Both the position numbers and the translations under genes were made by a program. Below the pieces are notes generated by a model. It had not been told where the DNA came from. It was given only the letters and a program-made list of their open reading frames with translations, and searched no databases. This document shows, in pieces, positions 1 through 8,687 of a DNA stretch of 64,000 bases. Where the stretch lies: NCBI RefSeq assembly GCF_900110495.1, contig NZ_FODX01000003.1:186001-250000 (forward strand), in the 5' to 3' direction. Each line of letters opens with the position of its first letter. Within the stretch, counting starts at the first letter, position 1. Origin of the DNA: Nitrosovibrio sp. Nv6. GTDB taxonomy: Bacteria; Pseudomonadota; Gammaproteobacteria; Burkholderiales; Nitrosomonadaceae.

Positions 1-389
1 GAACTCTCTACGATGAAACCTGTGCGCCACTTGCGGAACAGCAGGCCTTCGATACGGATGCACTGATCAGGATCATGCGGGCTTGCATACGCGATGCCGA
101 GCGAGCGGTGATAACGGATTCCGTATATCTGCGGCTTATGGGCTTTCCCGCTCAGCGTTGCGAAGTCCGCGAGCTGTGGCAGCATCTCATCGCACGAATG
201 ATGGGAAACCAGCCTGAACAACGAAAAACCTGGCAGAACGGACTCCAAACCATGCTGAAGCACGGTCCGCTGGCCCGCCGCATTCTGCTCGCCCTGGGCT
301 CCGACTACAGCAGGACCCGGCTGATGGCCGTCTATCGGGAACTGTGCGAGTGTCTGGAAGAAGGGCGGATGTTTTTGGGGATGAGTTAG
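1..389 (+). CDS. C-terminal part of a GCS2/YbdK-like carboxylate-amine ligase (partial)
   Basis: The reading frame is open from base 3 to the TAG at 387-389, so the gene begins before the window. About 128 residues are visible. They are alpha-helical and end in an arginine/leucine-rich tail (SRTRLMAVYRELCECLEEGR) resembling the C-terminus of the glutamate-cysteine ligase type 2 / YbdK superfamily, enzymes that join a carboxylate to an amine using ATP. The catalytic domain is outside the window, so the assignment rests on the tail and on the next gene, an N-formylglutamate amidohydrolase-like enzyme. Another helical C-terminal domain cannot be excluded. Confidence 0.5.
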   Translation, partial: TLYDETCAPLAEQQAFDTDALIRIMRACIRDAERAVITDSVYLRLMGFPAQRCEVRELWQHLIARMMGNQPEQRKTWQNGLQTMLKHGPLARRILLALGSDYSRTRLMAVYRELCECLEEGRMFLGMS

Positions 390-445
390 CGTATTTATCG
401 GTTTGTCGTCAAACGCTGTTCACATGAGGGAGGTCATAAGGGAGG

Positions 446-1168
446 TTGAGTGATAAGGCAGCCTTGACTGATATATTCCACTTTTTGATTACCTGCGAAC
501 ATGGCGGCAATCGAATTCCACAATGCTACCAGCAATTCTTTGGCGGCTTTGAGTCTTTGCTGCGCAGCCATCGCGGCTACGACCGCGGCGCCCTGCGCAT
601 GGCGAAGGAGCTTGCGAAGGCGCTTGACGCTCCTTTGTTTGCCGCTGCCACAAGCCGTCTGCTAATCGATCTCAACCGCTCGGTCCACCATCCGCAACTT
701 TATTCCGAGGCCATTCGATTTGCGCCGGCCGCGGTCCGTTGCGAGATTCTGACACGCTACTACATGCCTTATCGCACCTCGGCCGAGGCCAGTATTGCCG
801 AGGCGATTGGACGCGGCGAAAAAATCATCCATATCTCATCACACAGTTTCACGCCGGAACTCAATGGACAAATCCGCAATGCCGATATCGGCCTGCTTTA
901 TGATCCGTCACGACCTCACGAGCGGGATTTGTGCAGGCGGTGGCGGACAAACCTCAAAGCGTGCGCCCCCGGCCTGATGGTACGCCGCAACTATCCCTAC
1001 GCGGGCAGGGCTGACGGTTTTGTTACTTACCTGCGCCGCCGTTTTTCCGCAGATACCTATATTGGAATAGAGCTGGAAATCAACCAGAAACATGTTCTTG
1101 AGGGCGGTCCTCAATGGCGTGAATTGCGAAGGGTGATACTTGAAACACTTCAGAAAGCCGTTGCATGA
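446..1168 (+). CDS. N-formylglutamate amidohydrolase family protein
   Basis: A cytosolic hydrolase-like protein of about 240 residues. Family motifs are visible: CEHGGNRIP near residue 17, SHRGYDRGA near 40, DLNRS near 73 and SSHSF near 132. The histidines and acidic residues are the likely zinc ligands. N-formylglutamate amidohydrolase releases formate from N-formyl-L-glutamate, but many members beside ligase genes have unknown substrates and no hut genes are present here. The start is uncertain. TTG at 446 directly abuts a GGAGG, leaving no spacing, while TTG at 464 has AAGG six bases upstream. The gene lies 56 bases after the ligase fragment, so co-transcription is plausible. Confidence 0.75.
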   Translation: MSDKAALTDIFHFLITCEHGGNRIPQCYQQFFGGFESLLRSHRGYDRGALRMAKELAKALDAPLFAAATSRLLIDLNRSVHHPQLYSEAIRFAPAAVRCEILTRYYMPYRTSAEASIAEAIGRGEKIIHISSHSFTPELNGQIRNADIGLLYDPSRPHERDLCRRWRTNLKACAPGLMVRRNYPYAGRADGFVTYLRRRFSADTYIGIELEINQKHVLEGGPQWRELRRVILETLQKAVA

Positions 1169-1242
1169 ACTATCATGTAGTAGGAGCTTTTACAGTCGCA
1201 CTTGTTTATTTTATGTAGCGAATCAGAAATTTCGGGAGGTAT

Positions 1243-3144
1243 ATGGCTATCATTGGTATCGACCTCGGCACTTCCAACTCTGCAGCCGCGGTTCTACGCG
1301 GCGGACGGCCGGTTATTATTCCCAGCGCCGAGGGTATCAGCATCGGTGGCAAAGCGTTCCCCAGCTACGTCGCGCTTACCGCCGACGGGCAGATTCTGGT
1401 AGGCGAGCCGGCACGGCGCCAAGCGGCGGCAAATCCGGAAGGAACCGCCAGCGCTTTCAAGCGCAGGATGGGCAAACGGGAAATCATCCGTCTAAGAGAA
1501 CGCGAATACTCGCCGGAACAGCTCTCTGCTTTTTTGTTGCAGAAGATCAAGCGCGATGCCGAAGCCTTTCTGGGTGAAGCCGTGGCAAAAGTCGTGGTGA
1601 CGGTGCCTGCTTATTTCGACGACAATCAACGCTCCGCAACCAAGGACGCATGCCGTATTGCCGGGCTCGAGGTTGTACGCCTCGTCAACGAACCGACGGC
1701 TGCTTCACTGGCTTACGGGCTGGACCGGCTGGGCCAGGAATTGCGCATCGCCGTGATCGATCTGGGCGGCGGCACGCTGGACGTTACTATCATGGAATTT
1801 GGCAAGGGCGTGTTCGAGGTCAAGGCCACCAGCGGCGACACCCAGCTTGGCGGCACTGACATGAACCAGCGTATTTTTGAGCATCTGGTGGAGCGCTTTC
1901 ATATGGCTGTAGGCGTGGACGTGCGTAATGATGCCAAGGCGGCGGCACGCCTGCTGGAAGCGGCGGAAGCAGCAAAGATCGAACTCACCGCCAACATCAC
2001 TACCCACATCAGCCTGCCCTATCTTGCCACCGTGAACGGCGAGCCTCGTCATCTTGAAATGGATCTGAACCGCACCGAACTGGAACGTCTGGTGCGCCCG
2101 GTGATCGAGCGCTGCCGCGGCCCGGTTGAGCAGGCTCTGCATGACGCTGGCATTGCTCCTCGAGATGTGGACCGTGTTGTATTCGTTGGCGGGCCGACTC
2201 GCATGCCGGTCGTGCACGCCTACTTCGAGGAGCTCTTCGGGCGCAAGGCGGAGATGGGGGTAGACCCGATGGAATGCGTAGCTGCCGGCGCCGCAATTCA
2301 AGCCGGGGTGCTGGCGGGAGAGGTAAGCGGAATCGTGCTGGTGGATGTTACACCGCTTACGCTGGGAGTGGAAACATTGGGCGGAATCGCGACTTCCCTG
2401 ATTGGCCGTAATACCCCCATCCCGGTTAAACGCACTGAAACTTTTACCACCGCAGCCGATATGCAGACCAGTGTCACCGTACATGTCTTCCAGGGCGAAC
2501 GCCCCATGGCCGCCGACAATGTCAGTCTGGGCGAATTCAATCTGGATGGCCTGCCGCCCGCACCCCGCGGCGTTCCCAAGATCGAGGTGACCTTCGACAT
2601 TGATTCCAACGGCATTCTCGGTGTTTCCGCACGTGATGTGGCGAGCGGCAAGTCGCAGTCCATCAGCATATCCGGTTCTACCAGACTTTCCGAGGATGAC
2701 AAGAAACGCATGGTGGATGATGCGGCGCATTATGCCGAGGCTGACAAGAAACGGCGCGATGATGCGGAAAAGCTCAATGCCGCCGACGCAACATGTTACG
2801 AGGCTGAGAAAATGCTTGCCAACTTTACTGACAAGCTCACCGATGAGCTGAAAAAAAGGGTTGAATCAGCCTTGCGCGAAACAAAAGAAGCTTTGGTCAG
2901 AAAAGACGTTTCCCTCGCCACCGAGAGAGCCGAGGCATTAAAAAAGGCGCTGAAGGAGGCAGGGGCCACACTCTATGCGCAATCCGGCCAGGCCCAGAAA
3001 GGGGCGCCCTATGGGGAAACCCGCTGGGAAGGACCGGAACAGCCTCCCAATGTAGACACAGCAACAGGTGAACCGCGGCCGAGCGGATCCGGTCCGCGCG
3101 GCAAGGTGGTGGATGCCGAGTATCGTGATAACGAAAACAGATAA
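1243..3144 (+). CDS. dnaK: Hsp70 chaperone, DnaK paralogue
   Basis: A 633-residue Hsp70. The nucleotide-binding domain (about 1-370) opens with IIGIDLGTSNS and contains the phosphate-2 loop IDLGGGTLDVT and the adenosine motif VFVGGPTRMP. The substrate-binding beta domain (about 375-490) includes VTPLTLGVETLGG, followed by the helical lid and a tail ending GKVVDAEYRDNENR. A GGGAGGT ribosome site precedes the ATG. It is followed by a Lon-type protease and a DnaJ-type gene rather than the usual grpE-dnaK-dnaJ order, and the ATP loop reads GTSNSAAAV rather than the housekeeping GTTNSCVAV. A second, specialised DnaK is therefore likely. It would refold or hold proteins in the cytosol together with the neighbouring co-chaperone. 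Confidence 0.93.
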   Translation: MAIIGIDLGTSNSAAAVLRGGRPVIIPSAEGISIGGKAFPSYVALTADGQILVGEPARRQAAANPEGTASAFKRRMGKREIIRLREREYSPEQLSAFLLQKIKRDAEAFLGEAVAKVVVTVPAYFDDNQRSATKDACRIAGLEVVRLVNEPTAASLAYGLDRLGQELRIAVIDLGGGTLDVTIMEFGKGVFEVKATSGDTQLGGTDMNQRIFEHLVERFHMAVGVDVRNDAKAAARLLEAAEAAKIELTANITTHISLPYLATVNGEPRHLEMDLNRTELERLVRPVIERCRGPVEQALHDAGIAPRDVDRVVFVGGPTRMPVVHAYFEELFGRKAEMGVDPMECVAAGAAIQAGVLAGEVSGIVLVDVTPLTLGVETLGGIATSLIGRNTPIPVKRTETFTTAADMQTSVTVHVFQGERPMAADNVSLGEFNLDGLPPAPRGVPKIEVTFDIDSNGILGVSARDVASGKSQSISISGSTRLSEDDKKRMVDDAAHYAEADKKRRDDAEKLNAADATCYEAEKMLANFTDKLTDELKKRVESALRETKEALVRKDVSLATERAEALKKALKEAGATLYAQSGQAQKGAPYGETRWEGPEQPPNVDTATGEPRPSGSGPRGKVVDAEYRDNENR

Positions 3145-3203
3145 GCTCCATGTCCTGTGCAGCATAACAACTAATAAGACGGCATTGCCGTTACCCGGAA
3201 AAA

Positions 3204-5627
3204 ATGACAACTCTTTCTCCACTGGACCATCAACTGCTCCGCAGCCCGTGCGACCCCGATCAGCTTGGATTTCAAACCACGGCAGATCTGGAGGATCTGA
3301 CGGAAATCATCGGGCAGGTACGCGCCATGGATGCAGTGCACTTCGGCGCAAGCATTCGTCATGAGGGTTACAATCTTTTCGTGCTCGGACCATCGGGCAT
3401 GGGAAAAAAGAGCTCGGTGCAGCAGTTCCTCGAAAAAAAAGCGCATGACGAGCGAGAACCGGACGACTGGTGTTATATCAATAACTTTACCCAGCCGCAC
3501 AAACCCCACGCGCTCCGAATGCCATCCGGCAGGGGAGAGGAGTTGCGCCAGCACATGGAGAAGCTGGTGGATTATTTGCGCAGTGCAATCCCCGCGCTGT
3601 TTGAAAGCGATGAGTATCGCGCCAAGACGGCGGCAATCCAGGCGGAGTTTCACAAGCGGCAGGAGGATATTTTCAAGGGACTGGGTGATGACGCCGAAAA
3701 GCAGGAGGTCACTCTGCTGCGCACACCCGAGGGATTTGCTTTTGCCCCGACTCGCAACAAGGAGGTGATTCCACCGGACGAATATGAAAAACTGCCGGAA
3801 GAAGAAAGAAAGCGGATAGAAACCGCTATTGCCGAGTTGCAGGAACGTCTGGAAAAGATCCTGAGCCACGTGCCGCAATGGCGGAGAGAACGCAGTGAGC
3901 GGGTCAAGGAGCTCAACCGTGAAATTGCGCTATCTGCGGTCGAGCATATGATAGATGAATTGCGCGCCATTTATGCCGATCTGCCCGAGGTGCTGAAATA
4001 TCTCGATGCGGTACAACAGGATATGGTGGAGCATGTGGACGATTTCCGCAAACAGGAAGAGTCCGCCAATATTTCCGGCATGACTATCGTCACCCGCCAG
4101 ACGTTCCACAACTATCAGGTGAATGTACTGGCAACGAACGGTAAAAAAGCTGGGGCACCCATCATCAGCGAAGATAATCCAACCTACACGAATCTTATCG
4201 GACGAGTGGAGCATATTGCCCAGCTTGGCGCGCTCGTCACGGATTTTACCTTGATCAAGCCCGGTGCGCTGCACCGGGCGAACGGCGGCTATCTGCTGCT
4301 GGACATTCGCAAAGTGCTGGTGCAGCCATTCGCCTGGGAAGGGCTTAAACGGGCGCTGCAATCCCGTGAGATTCACATTGAATCCCTGGGGCAGATGTAC
4401 AGCCTGATCAGCACTGTGTCGCTGGAGCCGGAACCTATCCCACTCGATGCCAAAATAGTTCTATTCGGCGATCGTCTATTCTATTACCTGTTGCAGGAAT
4501 ACGATCCGGAATTCAGCGAACTGTTCAAGGTGGCGGCGGACTTCGAGGAGCGCATCGAGCGCAGTGCAGATACGCTTATGATGTATGCACGCCTGATATC
4601 CGCACTGACCCGGAAGGAAGCGTTGCTGCCTTTCGACCGCAGCGGAGTGGCAAGAGTCATCGAGCACAGTGCGCGCCTGGCTGGCGATGCGGAAAGGCTC
4701 TCCATACACATGCGCAGCGTGGCCGATTTACTACGCGAAGCTGATCACTGGGCCCGGGAAGCCGGTCATGAGGTGGTTGCCGCCGGTGACGTGCAGCGGG
4801 CTATCGATACGCAGATCCGCCGGCAGGATCGCTTGAAAGACCGGCTGCATGAAGAAATACTGCGCGGCACCCTGATGATTGATACAGAGGGTGCGGTAGC
4901 AGGCCAGGTCAATGGCCTCTCGGTGATCGTACTGGGTAATTTTGCCTTTGCCCAGCCGACCCGGATTACCGCCACCACCCGCTTTGGCGACGGAGAACTG
5001 ATCAATATCGAACGTGAAGTGAAGCTCTCGGGCGCCATTCACTCCAAGGGGATACTGATTCTCTCCTCTTTTCTGGCGGCGCGCTATGCCAGGAACCAGC
5101 CGCTTGCGCTGTCCGCCAGCCTGGTGTTCGAGCAATCCTACGGGATGGTCGAGGGTGATAGCGCCTCTATGGCCGAATTGTGCGCGCTGCTTTCCAATCT
5201 TGCGAGCGCACCGATCAATCAGGCATTCGCCGTGACCGGGTCGGTAAATCAGCTTGGGCAGGCGCAGGCAATCGGCGCAGTGAACGAAAAAATAGAGGGG
5301 TTCTTCGATATCTGCGCGGCCAGAGGATTAAACGGTGAACAGGGTGTGCTGATCCCCTCGACGAACGTCAAGCATCTGATGCTGCGCCAGGATGTAGTGG
5401 CGGCTGCCAAGGCCGGACAGTTCCATATATACCCAATCGAGAATGTCGATCAGGCTATTGGCATCTTGACGAATTTGCCAGCCGGGGAGCCCGGCGACAG
5501 TGGAGAATATCCCGAAGGCAGTCTCAATCAAAGGGTTGCGGCGCGACTGAACGAGCTGACGGAAATCAGTAAATCATTCCTGCTGCAACTTGAAAAAAAA
5601 CTGGGCGAAGAGAAGAATCCGGATTAA
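3204..5627 (+). CDS. Lon-family ATP-dependent serine protease
   Basis: An 807-residue cytosolic AAA+ protease of the Lon (S16) superfamily. A Walker A motif lies at residues 62-70 (GPSGMGKKS), a long coiled-coil-rich insert at roughly 130-280, and a Walker B-like GGYLLLDIRK near 350. The C-terminal protease domain contains EGDSAS with the probable nucleophile Ser653 and NEKIEG with Lys696. The 43-residue gap equals that between Ser679 and Lys722 of E. coli Lon, supporting an intact Ser-Lys dyad. It lacks the N-terminal domain of classic Lon and resembles the LonC/YcbZ-like group. The start is the first ATG after CCGGAAAA, 59 bases after dnaK, which suggests a shared quality-control operon. 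Confidence 0.88.
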   Translation: MTTLSPLDHQLLRSPCDPDQLGFQTTADLEDLTEIIGQVRAMDAVHFGASIRHEGYNLFVLGPSGMGKKSSVQQFLEKKAHDEREPDDWCYINNFTQPHKPHALRMPSGRGEELRQHMEKLVDYLRSAIPALFESDEYRAKTAAIQAEFHKRQEDIFKGLGDDAEKQEVTLLRTPEGFAFAPTRNKEVIPPDEYEKLPEEERKRIETAIAELQERLEKILSHVPQWRRERSERVKELNREIALSAVEHMIDELRAIYADLPEVLKYLDAVQQDMVEHVDDFRKQEESANISGMTIVTRQTFHNYQVNVLATNGKKAGAPIISEDNPTYTNLIGRVEHIAQLGALVTDFTLIKPGALHRANGGYLLLDIRKVLVQPFAWEGLKRALQSREIHIESLGQMYSLISTVSLEPEPIPLDAKIVLFGDRLFYYLLQEYDPEFSELFKVAADFEERIERSADTLMMYARLISALTRKEALLPFDRSGVARVIEHSARLAGDAERLSIHMRSVADLLREADHWAREAGHEVVAAGDVQRAIDTQIRRQDRLKDRLHEEILRGTLMIDTEGAVAGQVNGLSVIVLGNFAFAQPTRITATTRFGDGELINIEREVKLSGAIHSKGILILSSFLAARYARNQPLALSASLVFEQSYGMVEGDSASMAELCALLSNLASAPINQAFAVTGSVNQLGQAQAIGAVNEKIEGFFDICAARGLNGEQGVLIPSTNVKHLMLRQDVVAAAKAGQFHIYPIENVDQAIGILTNLPAGEPGDSGEYPEGSLNQRVAARLNELTEISKSFLLQLEKKLGEEKNPD

Positions 5628-5850
5628 TCCTTTTTATCTCTCGATCAGATCCGGCTCTCGATAAGGGCAGGCGACGCAATTCCAGCCCCTCTCAAACAAG
5701 GGAAGCAAAATCCGGTTTCAAAAATAATTTTTGCCTTTTGAGAAAGATCGAAAGAGTACATGAATATATTGATCCAGTGAGTAACTGGTAAAAATGCCAT
5801 GCTGACAGAACCATTATCCCAGCGGCGTGCAAAGCGCGTCGAGTTGGCTT

Positions 5851-6000
5851 GGCACTGGATTCCGGGTCAAGCCCGGAATGACGAAGTTCATTGGTTGGGT
5901 GGGACTGGATTCAGGGTCAAGCCTGGAATGACGAAATTCATTAGTTGACTGGCACTGACTCCGGATCATGTCCGGGATGATGAAGCTCATTCACGGTATT
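5851..6000. repeat. Three tandem 50-bp units containing a GGGTCAAGCCCGGAATGA-type palindrome
   Basis: Units start at 5851, 5901 and 5951, exactly 50 bases apart. Each carries GGACTGGATTC or a close variant, then a short palindrome (CCGGGTCAAGCCCGG in copy 1, CAGGGTCAAGCCTGG in copy 2, CCGGATCATGTCCGG in copy 3), then ATGACGAA and TTCATT. Copy 3 is the most diverged. Compensating changes in copies 1 and 2 keep both arms of the palindrome complementary, as expected for an element maintained as a hairpin. Confidence 0.85.
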
Positions 6001-6056
6001 TCTCGCTGAACAAATAAGATAAATCACGGTATCTTCTCATTGAATAAATAAATTCA
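5991..6056. repeat. Two tandem 33-bp AT-rich units
   Basis: TCACGGTAT starts at 5991 and again at 6024, each followed by a similar TTCTC...TGAA.AAATAA segment. The second unit ends just before the ribosome-binding site of the dnaJ-like gene, so the pair makes up its immediate upstream region. Confidence 0.75.
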
Positions 6057-6068
6057 AGGTGAACCATT

Positions 6069-7154
6069 ATTTCTGCCCAGCGTGACTACTACGAGTTGCT
6101 AGGCATTGCCAGGAACGCCGACCAGAAGGCGATCAAGGATGCCTTCCGCAACCTCGCCCTGAAATACCATCCTGACCGCAATAAGGAACCGGGCGCCGAG
6201 GAACGCTTCAAGGAAATTGCCGAGGCTTATGCGGTATTGTCCGACCCCAAGAAGCGGGCCGAGTATGATGCGCGCGGGTTCGAAGGCGTGGCGGATTTCA
6301 GCCGGGAAGACTTGTTCAACGGTATCAATTTTGCGGATATTTTTGGCGGGCTCAATTTTGATTTTGGTGTTGAGAGTCCGTTTGATAGTTTTTTTCGGCG
6401 TCGTCGCAAAGGCCCACTGCGTGGTGCGAATATCGAGGTGGATTTGTACGTTACGCTCGAACGCGTAGCCAGCGGGGGTGAGGAAAAGGTTCGCTTTACT
6501 CGGCCGGTAACCTGTAAAGCCTGTCATGGCACTGGAGGAAAAGGTGGCGTTGCGCCCCGCAAATGCGAAACCTGCGGCGGAACAGGACGCGTTGCGTACA
6601 GCCGGCGCGAGGAAAAGGAGCATGTGCTGATTCAGCAGATCACTCCATGCTCAGCATGCCATGGGCGCGGCGTAATCAATGAACATCCCTGTCCCGAATG
6701 TAATGGCAGTGGAACAGTGGAGCAAGGGGAAACGCTTACCGTAAAAATCCCAGTGGGCGTCGAGGAAGGCATGGCGCTACGGATAACCGGAAAAGGAATG
6801 CCGGGTCCCCCACCGGATGGAATTGCCGGAGATCTGTTTGTGGTGGTTCGCTCGCTGCGCGACCCGCGCTTCGAGCGAGCGGGTGCCGACCTGCTGCGGA
6901 CCGTAAGCATGCCCATCACTGGCGCGGTACTCGGTACTACACTTGAAGTACCCACACTGAACGGCTCCACCAGCGTGATCGTGCCCGCGGGCACGCAGCC
7001 CGACGCGATATTGCGCCTGGAGGGAAAAGGCTTGCCGGAGTTTGGCAGCGACCGGCACGGGGACATGTATCTTCGTATTCGATTGGAGGTGCCGGAGCAT
7101 CTTACTCGTGAAGAGCGGGAATTGTATGAGCGGCTGCGCGCTATCAAAACGTAG
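6069..7154 (+). CDS. dnaJ: DnaJ-type co-chaperone with apparent ATT start
   Basis: A J-domain protein of about 361 residues: J domain with the HPD motif (KYHPDRN), a Gly/Phe-rich segment ([10 protein letters not shown]), four zinc-binding CxxCxGxG motifs ([32 protein letters not shown]) and the C-terminal substrate-binding domain. It stimulates Hsp70 ATPase and probably serves the DnaK paralogue upstream. Start: the J domain needs DYYELLG, which lies upstream of the first TTG (6096). The frame is open back to a TGA at 6060 but contains no ATG, GTG or other TTG in that stretch. The codons read ATT TCT GCC CAG CGT GAC, so ATT at 6069 behind AAGGTGA is the most likely start. The stop codon lies inside the inverted repeat at 7151-7252. 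Confidence 0.9.
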   Translation: MSAQRDYYELLGIARNADQKAIKDAFRNLALKYHPDRNKEPGAEERFKEIAEAYAVLSDPKKRAEYDARGFEGVADFSREDLFNGINFADIFGGLNFDFGVESPFDSFFRRRRKGPLRGANIEVDLYVTLERVASGGEEKVRFTRPVTCKACHGTGGKGGVAPRKCETCGGTGRVAYSRREEKEHVLIQQITPCSACHGRGVINEHPCPECNGSGTVEQGETLTVKIPVGVEEGMALRITGKGMPGPPPDGIAGDLFVVVRSLRDPRFERAGADLLRTVSMPITGAVLGTTLEVPTLNGSTSVIVPAGTQPDAILRLEGKGLPEFGSDRHGDMYLRIRLEVPEHLTREERELYERLRAIKT

Positions 7155-7252
7155 GGCAATGAAATGGACTCTCCCTCCTGCGGCATCGAAGTGTGCCAGA
7201 CTGTAGTTTCTATCCAGCAATCAACAGAAGGAGGAGTCCATTATTGCCCTAC
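7151..7252. repeat. Inverted-repeat element of about 102 bp overlapping the dnaJ stop codon
   Basis: GTAGGGCAATGAAATGGACTC at 7151-7171 is the reverse complement of GAGTCCATTATTGCCCTAC at 7234-7252 apart from a two-base insertion. The arms extend imperfectly into CCTCCT/AGGAGG. The centre of about 60 bases holds no gene. It has no T-tract, so it looks more like a miniature palindromic element than a simple terminator, though the transcript would fold strongly. Confidence 0.8.
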
Positions 7253-7331
7253 AACTTAAAATTTCCTCCATGGAGTTCGCTGTACAGTCCCTGGGAGGGC
7301 GGAACGCGTTGAGTTCGTCAGACTATGACGT

Positions 7332-8687
7332 TCAGGTTTGACGCCCGGATGCGCCTGAACCCTCATCCAGTTGCTTCGCTAACGTTCGCAATGATGTGGA
7401 AATTTCAACCGGGTAAGCTGGCGCCGCTTCAAGCGTTGCCAGAGGCATCGGTAACCTGGCATAGCTCGCTAATGTCCGACGACGCATTTCATCCAGCGGA
7501 ATATTTTCACCAATACGTCTACCGGCCTCCATTACGGGCACGATAAGGGGTTCTCCCTCATGAAAATCATCTTCTGCGAGCGCCACAACGTCGCCAGCCA
7601 TGCAGCCATCAGCGCTAGCATATTTGCGATACACCTGCTTTCGACCAGGCCAGGTGGCTTTCCCCTCCGAGCGTTTGCGCCGCGGCTTGCCGGCATACTC
7701 CTGTAACTTGTAGGCACAATCGAGCGAAGGTGCATCGCTTGATACATCCAGCGCAGTCCCTATACCAAAGCCATCTACAGGCGCGCCGGACGACAACAGC
7801 TTGTGCAGCCGGTATTCATCCAGATTCCCGCTTGCGAAAATGGTCGCTTTTTCCAGGCCCCCTTCGTCGAGTATCTGGCGCACGCACCGGGCATGCATTC
7901 CGAGATCGCCGCTGTCCAGCCGCACGCCCTTTACGCTGATTCCATCTTGTGAAAGTTTGCGGGCCAGGACGACGACTTTGGCTGCACCGGCTTCTGTATC
8001 ATAGGTATCGATCAGCAAAATTACGTTGTCAGGATGACTGCGTGCAAAGTGTTCAAAAGCAGTTGTTTCATCCTCGTGTACCTGAATGTACGAATGTGCA
8101 ACGGTGCCAAACAGTGGAATTTGATACATTGCCCCAGCCAGAACGGTGGCAGTGCCGGAAAACCCGGCGAGATAGCTCGCCCGCGCCGCAAGCAGCCCAG
8201 CCTCCGCCCCATGTGCACGGCGCACGCCAAAATCCACCAGCAACTTGTCGGGCGCCACCAGGACACATCGAGCAGCCTTGGATGCTATCAAAGTTTCGAA
8301 GTGCATCAGGTTCATGATGCGCGATTCGACCAGCTGGGCTTGCGGCAGTGGCGCGGTGACACGCAGGACAGGCTCATCCGGAAAAAAAAGAGTGCCTTCC
8401 GGCATCGCATGTACGTCACCGGTAAAACGAAATTGCTCAAGGTAGGCGATCAGGGAATCCCCGAAATGCGGAGCAAGCCACGTCAACTCCTCCGGTGAAA
8501 ACTTCAGGTTTTCCAGGAAATCGAGCGTCTGCTCCAGTCCAGCCGCAATCATGAAATTTCGCCCCGGCGGCAGCTTGCGAACAAAAAGCTCAAACACGGC
8601 GGTTTCCTGCATGTCCTGCTCGAGGTAGCTCTCCAGCATCATCAACTGATAATGATCAGTCAACAATGGACTGGAAAGCGGGTTCAC
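7332..8687 (-). CDS. pncB: Nicotinate phosphoribosyltransferase
   Basis: A 451-residue cytosolic enzyme of the Preiss-Handler NAD salvage route. It makes nicotinate mononucleotide from nicotinate and PRPP with ATP hydrolysis. Visible family segments are LLTDHYQLMML at the N-terminus, GVRRAHG near 155, the GVRLDSGDL phosphoribosyl region near 255 and FGIGTALDVS near 300. The start is GTG at 8687 and overlaps the pncA stop by four bases, so translation is probably coupled and the two enzymes act in sequence (nicotinamide to nicotinate to NaMN). Confidence 0.93.
   Translation of the reverse strand: MNPLSSPLLTDHYQLMMLESYLEQDMQETAVFELFVRKLPPGRNFMIAAGLEQTLDFLENLKFSPEELTWLAPHFGDSLIAYLEQFRFTGDVHAMPEGTLFFPDEPVLRVTAPLPQAQLVESRIMNLMHFETLIASKAARCVLVAPDKLLVDFGVRRAHGAEAGLLAARASYLAGFSGTATVLAGAMYQIPLFGTVAHSYIQVHEDETTAFEHFARSHPDNVILLIDTYDTEAGAAKVVVLARKLSQDGISVKGVRLDSGDLGMHARCVRQILDEGGLEKATIFASGNLDEYRLHKLLSSGAPVDGFGIGTALDVSSDAPSLDCAYKLQEYAGKPRRKRSEGKATWPGRKQVYRKYASADGCMAGDVVALAEDDFHEGEPLIVPVMEAGRRIGENIPLDEMRRRTLASYARLPMPLATLEAAPAYPVEISTSLRTLAKQLDEGSGASGRQT

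Larger units (their letters stand above)
5628..6068. other. Gene-free stretch between the Lon-like protease and the DnaJ-like gene
   Basis: 441 bases without a supportable gene. The left half is AT-rich and featureless. The right half is made of two sets of direct repeats, listed separately, and ends in the AAGGTGA ribosome site of the dnaJ-like gene. No convincing terminator was seen after the protease gene. Confidence 0.7.

Noticed and set aside
1705..2730. A 341-codon open frame antisense to dnaK
   Set aside because: It mirrors the codon pattern of the real Hsp70 gene on the other strand, has no ribosome site and shows no motif.
5851..6000. The 50-bp repeats as a CRISPR array
   Set aside because: The units are contiguous and diverged, with no unique spacers and no cas genes nearby.
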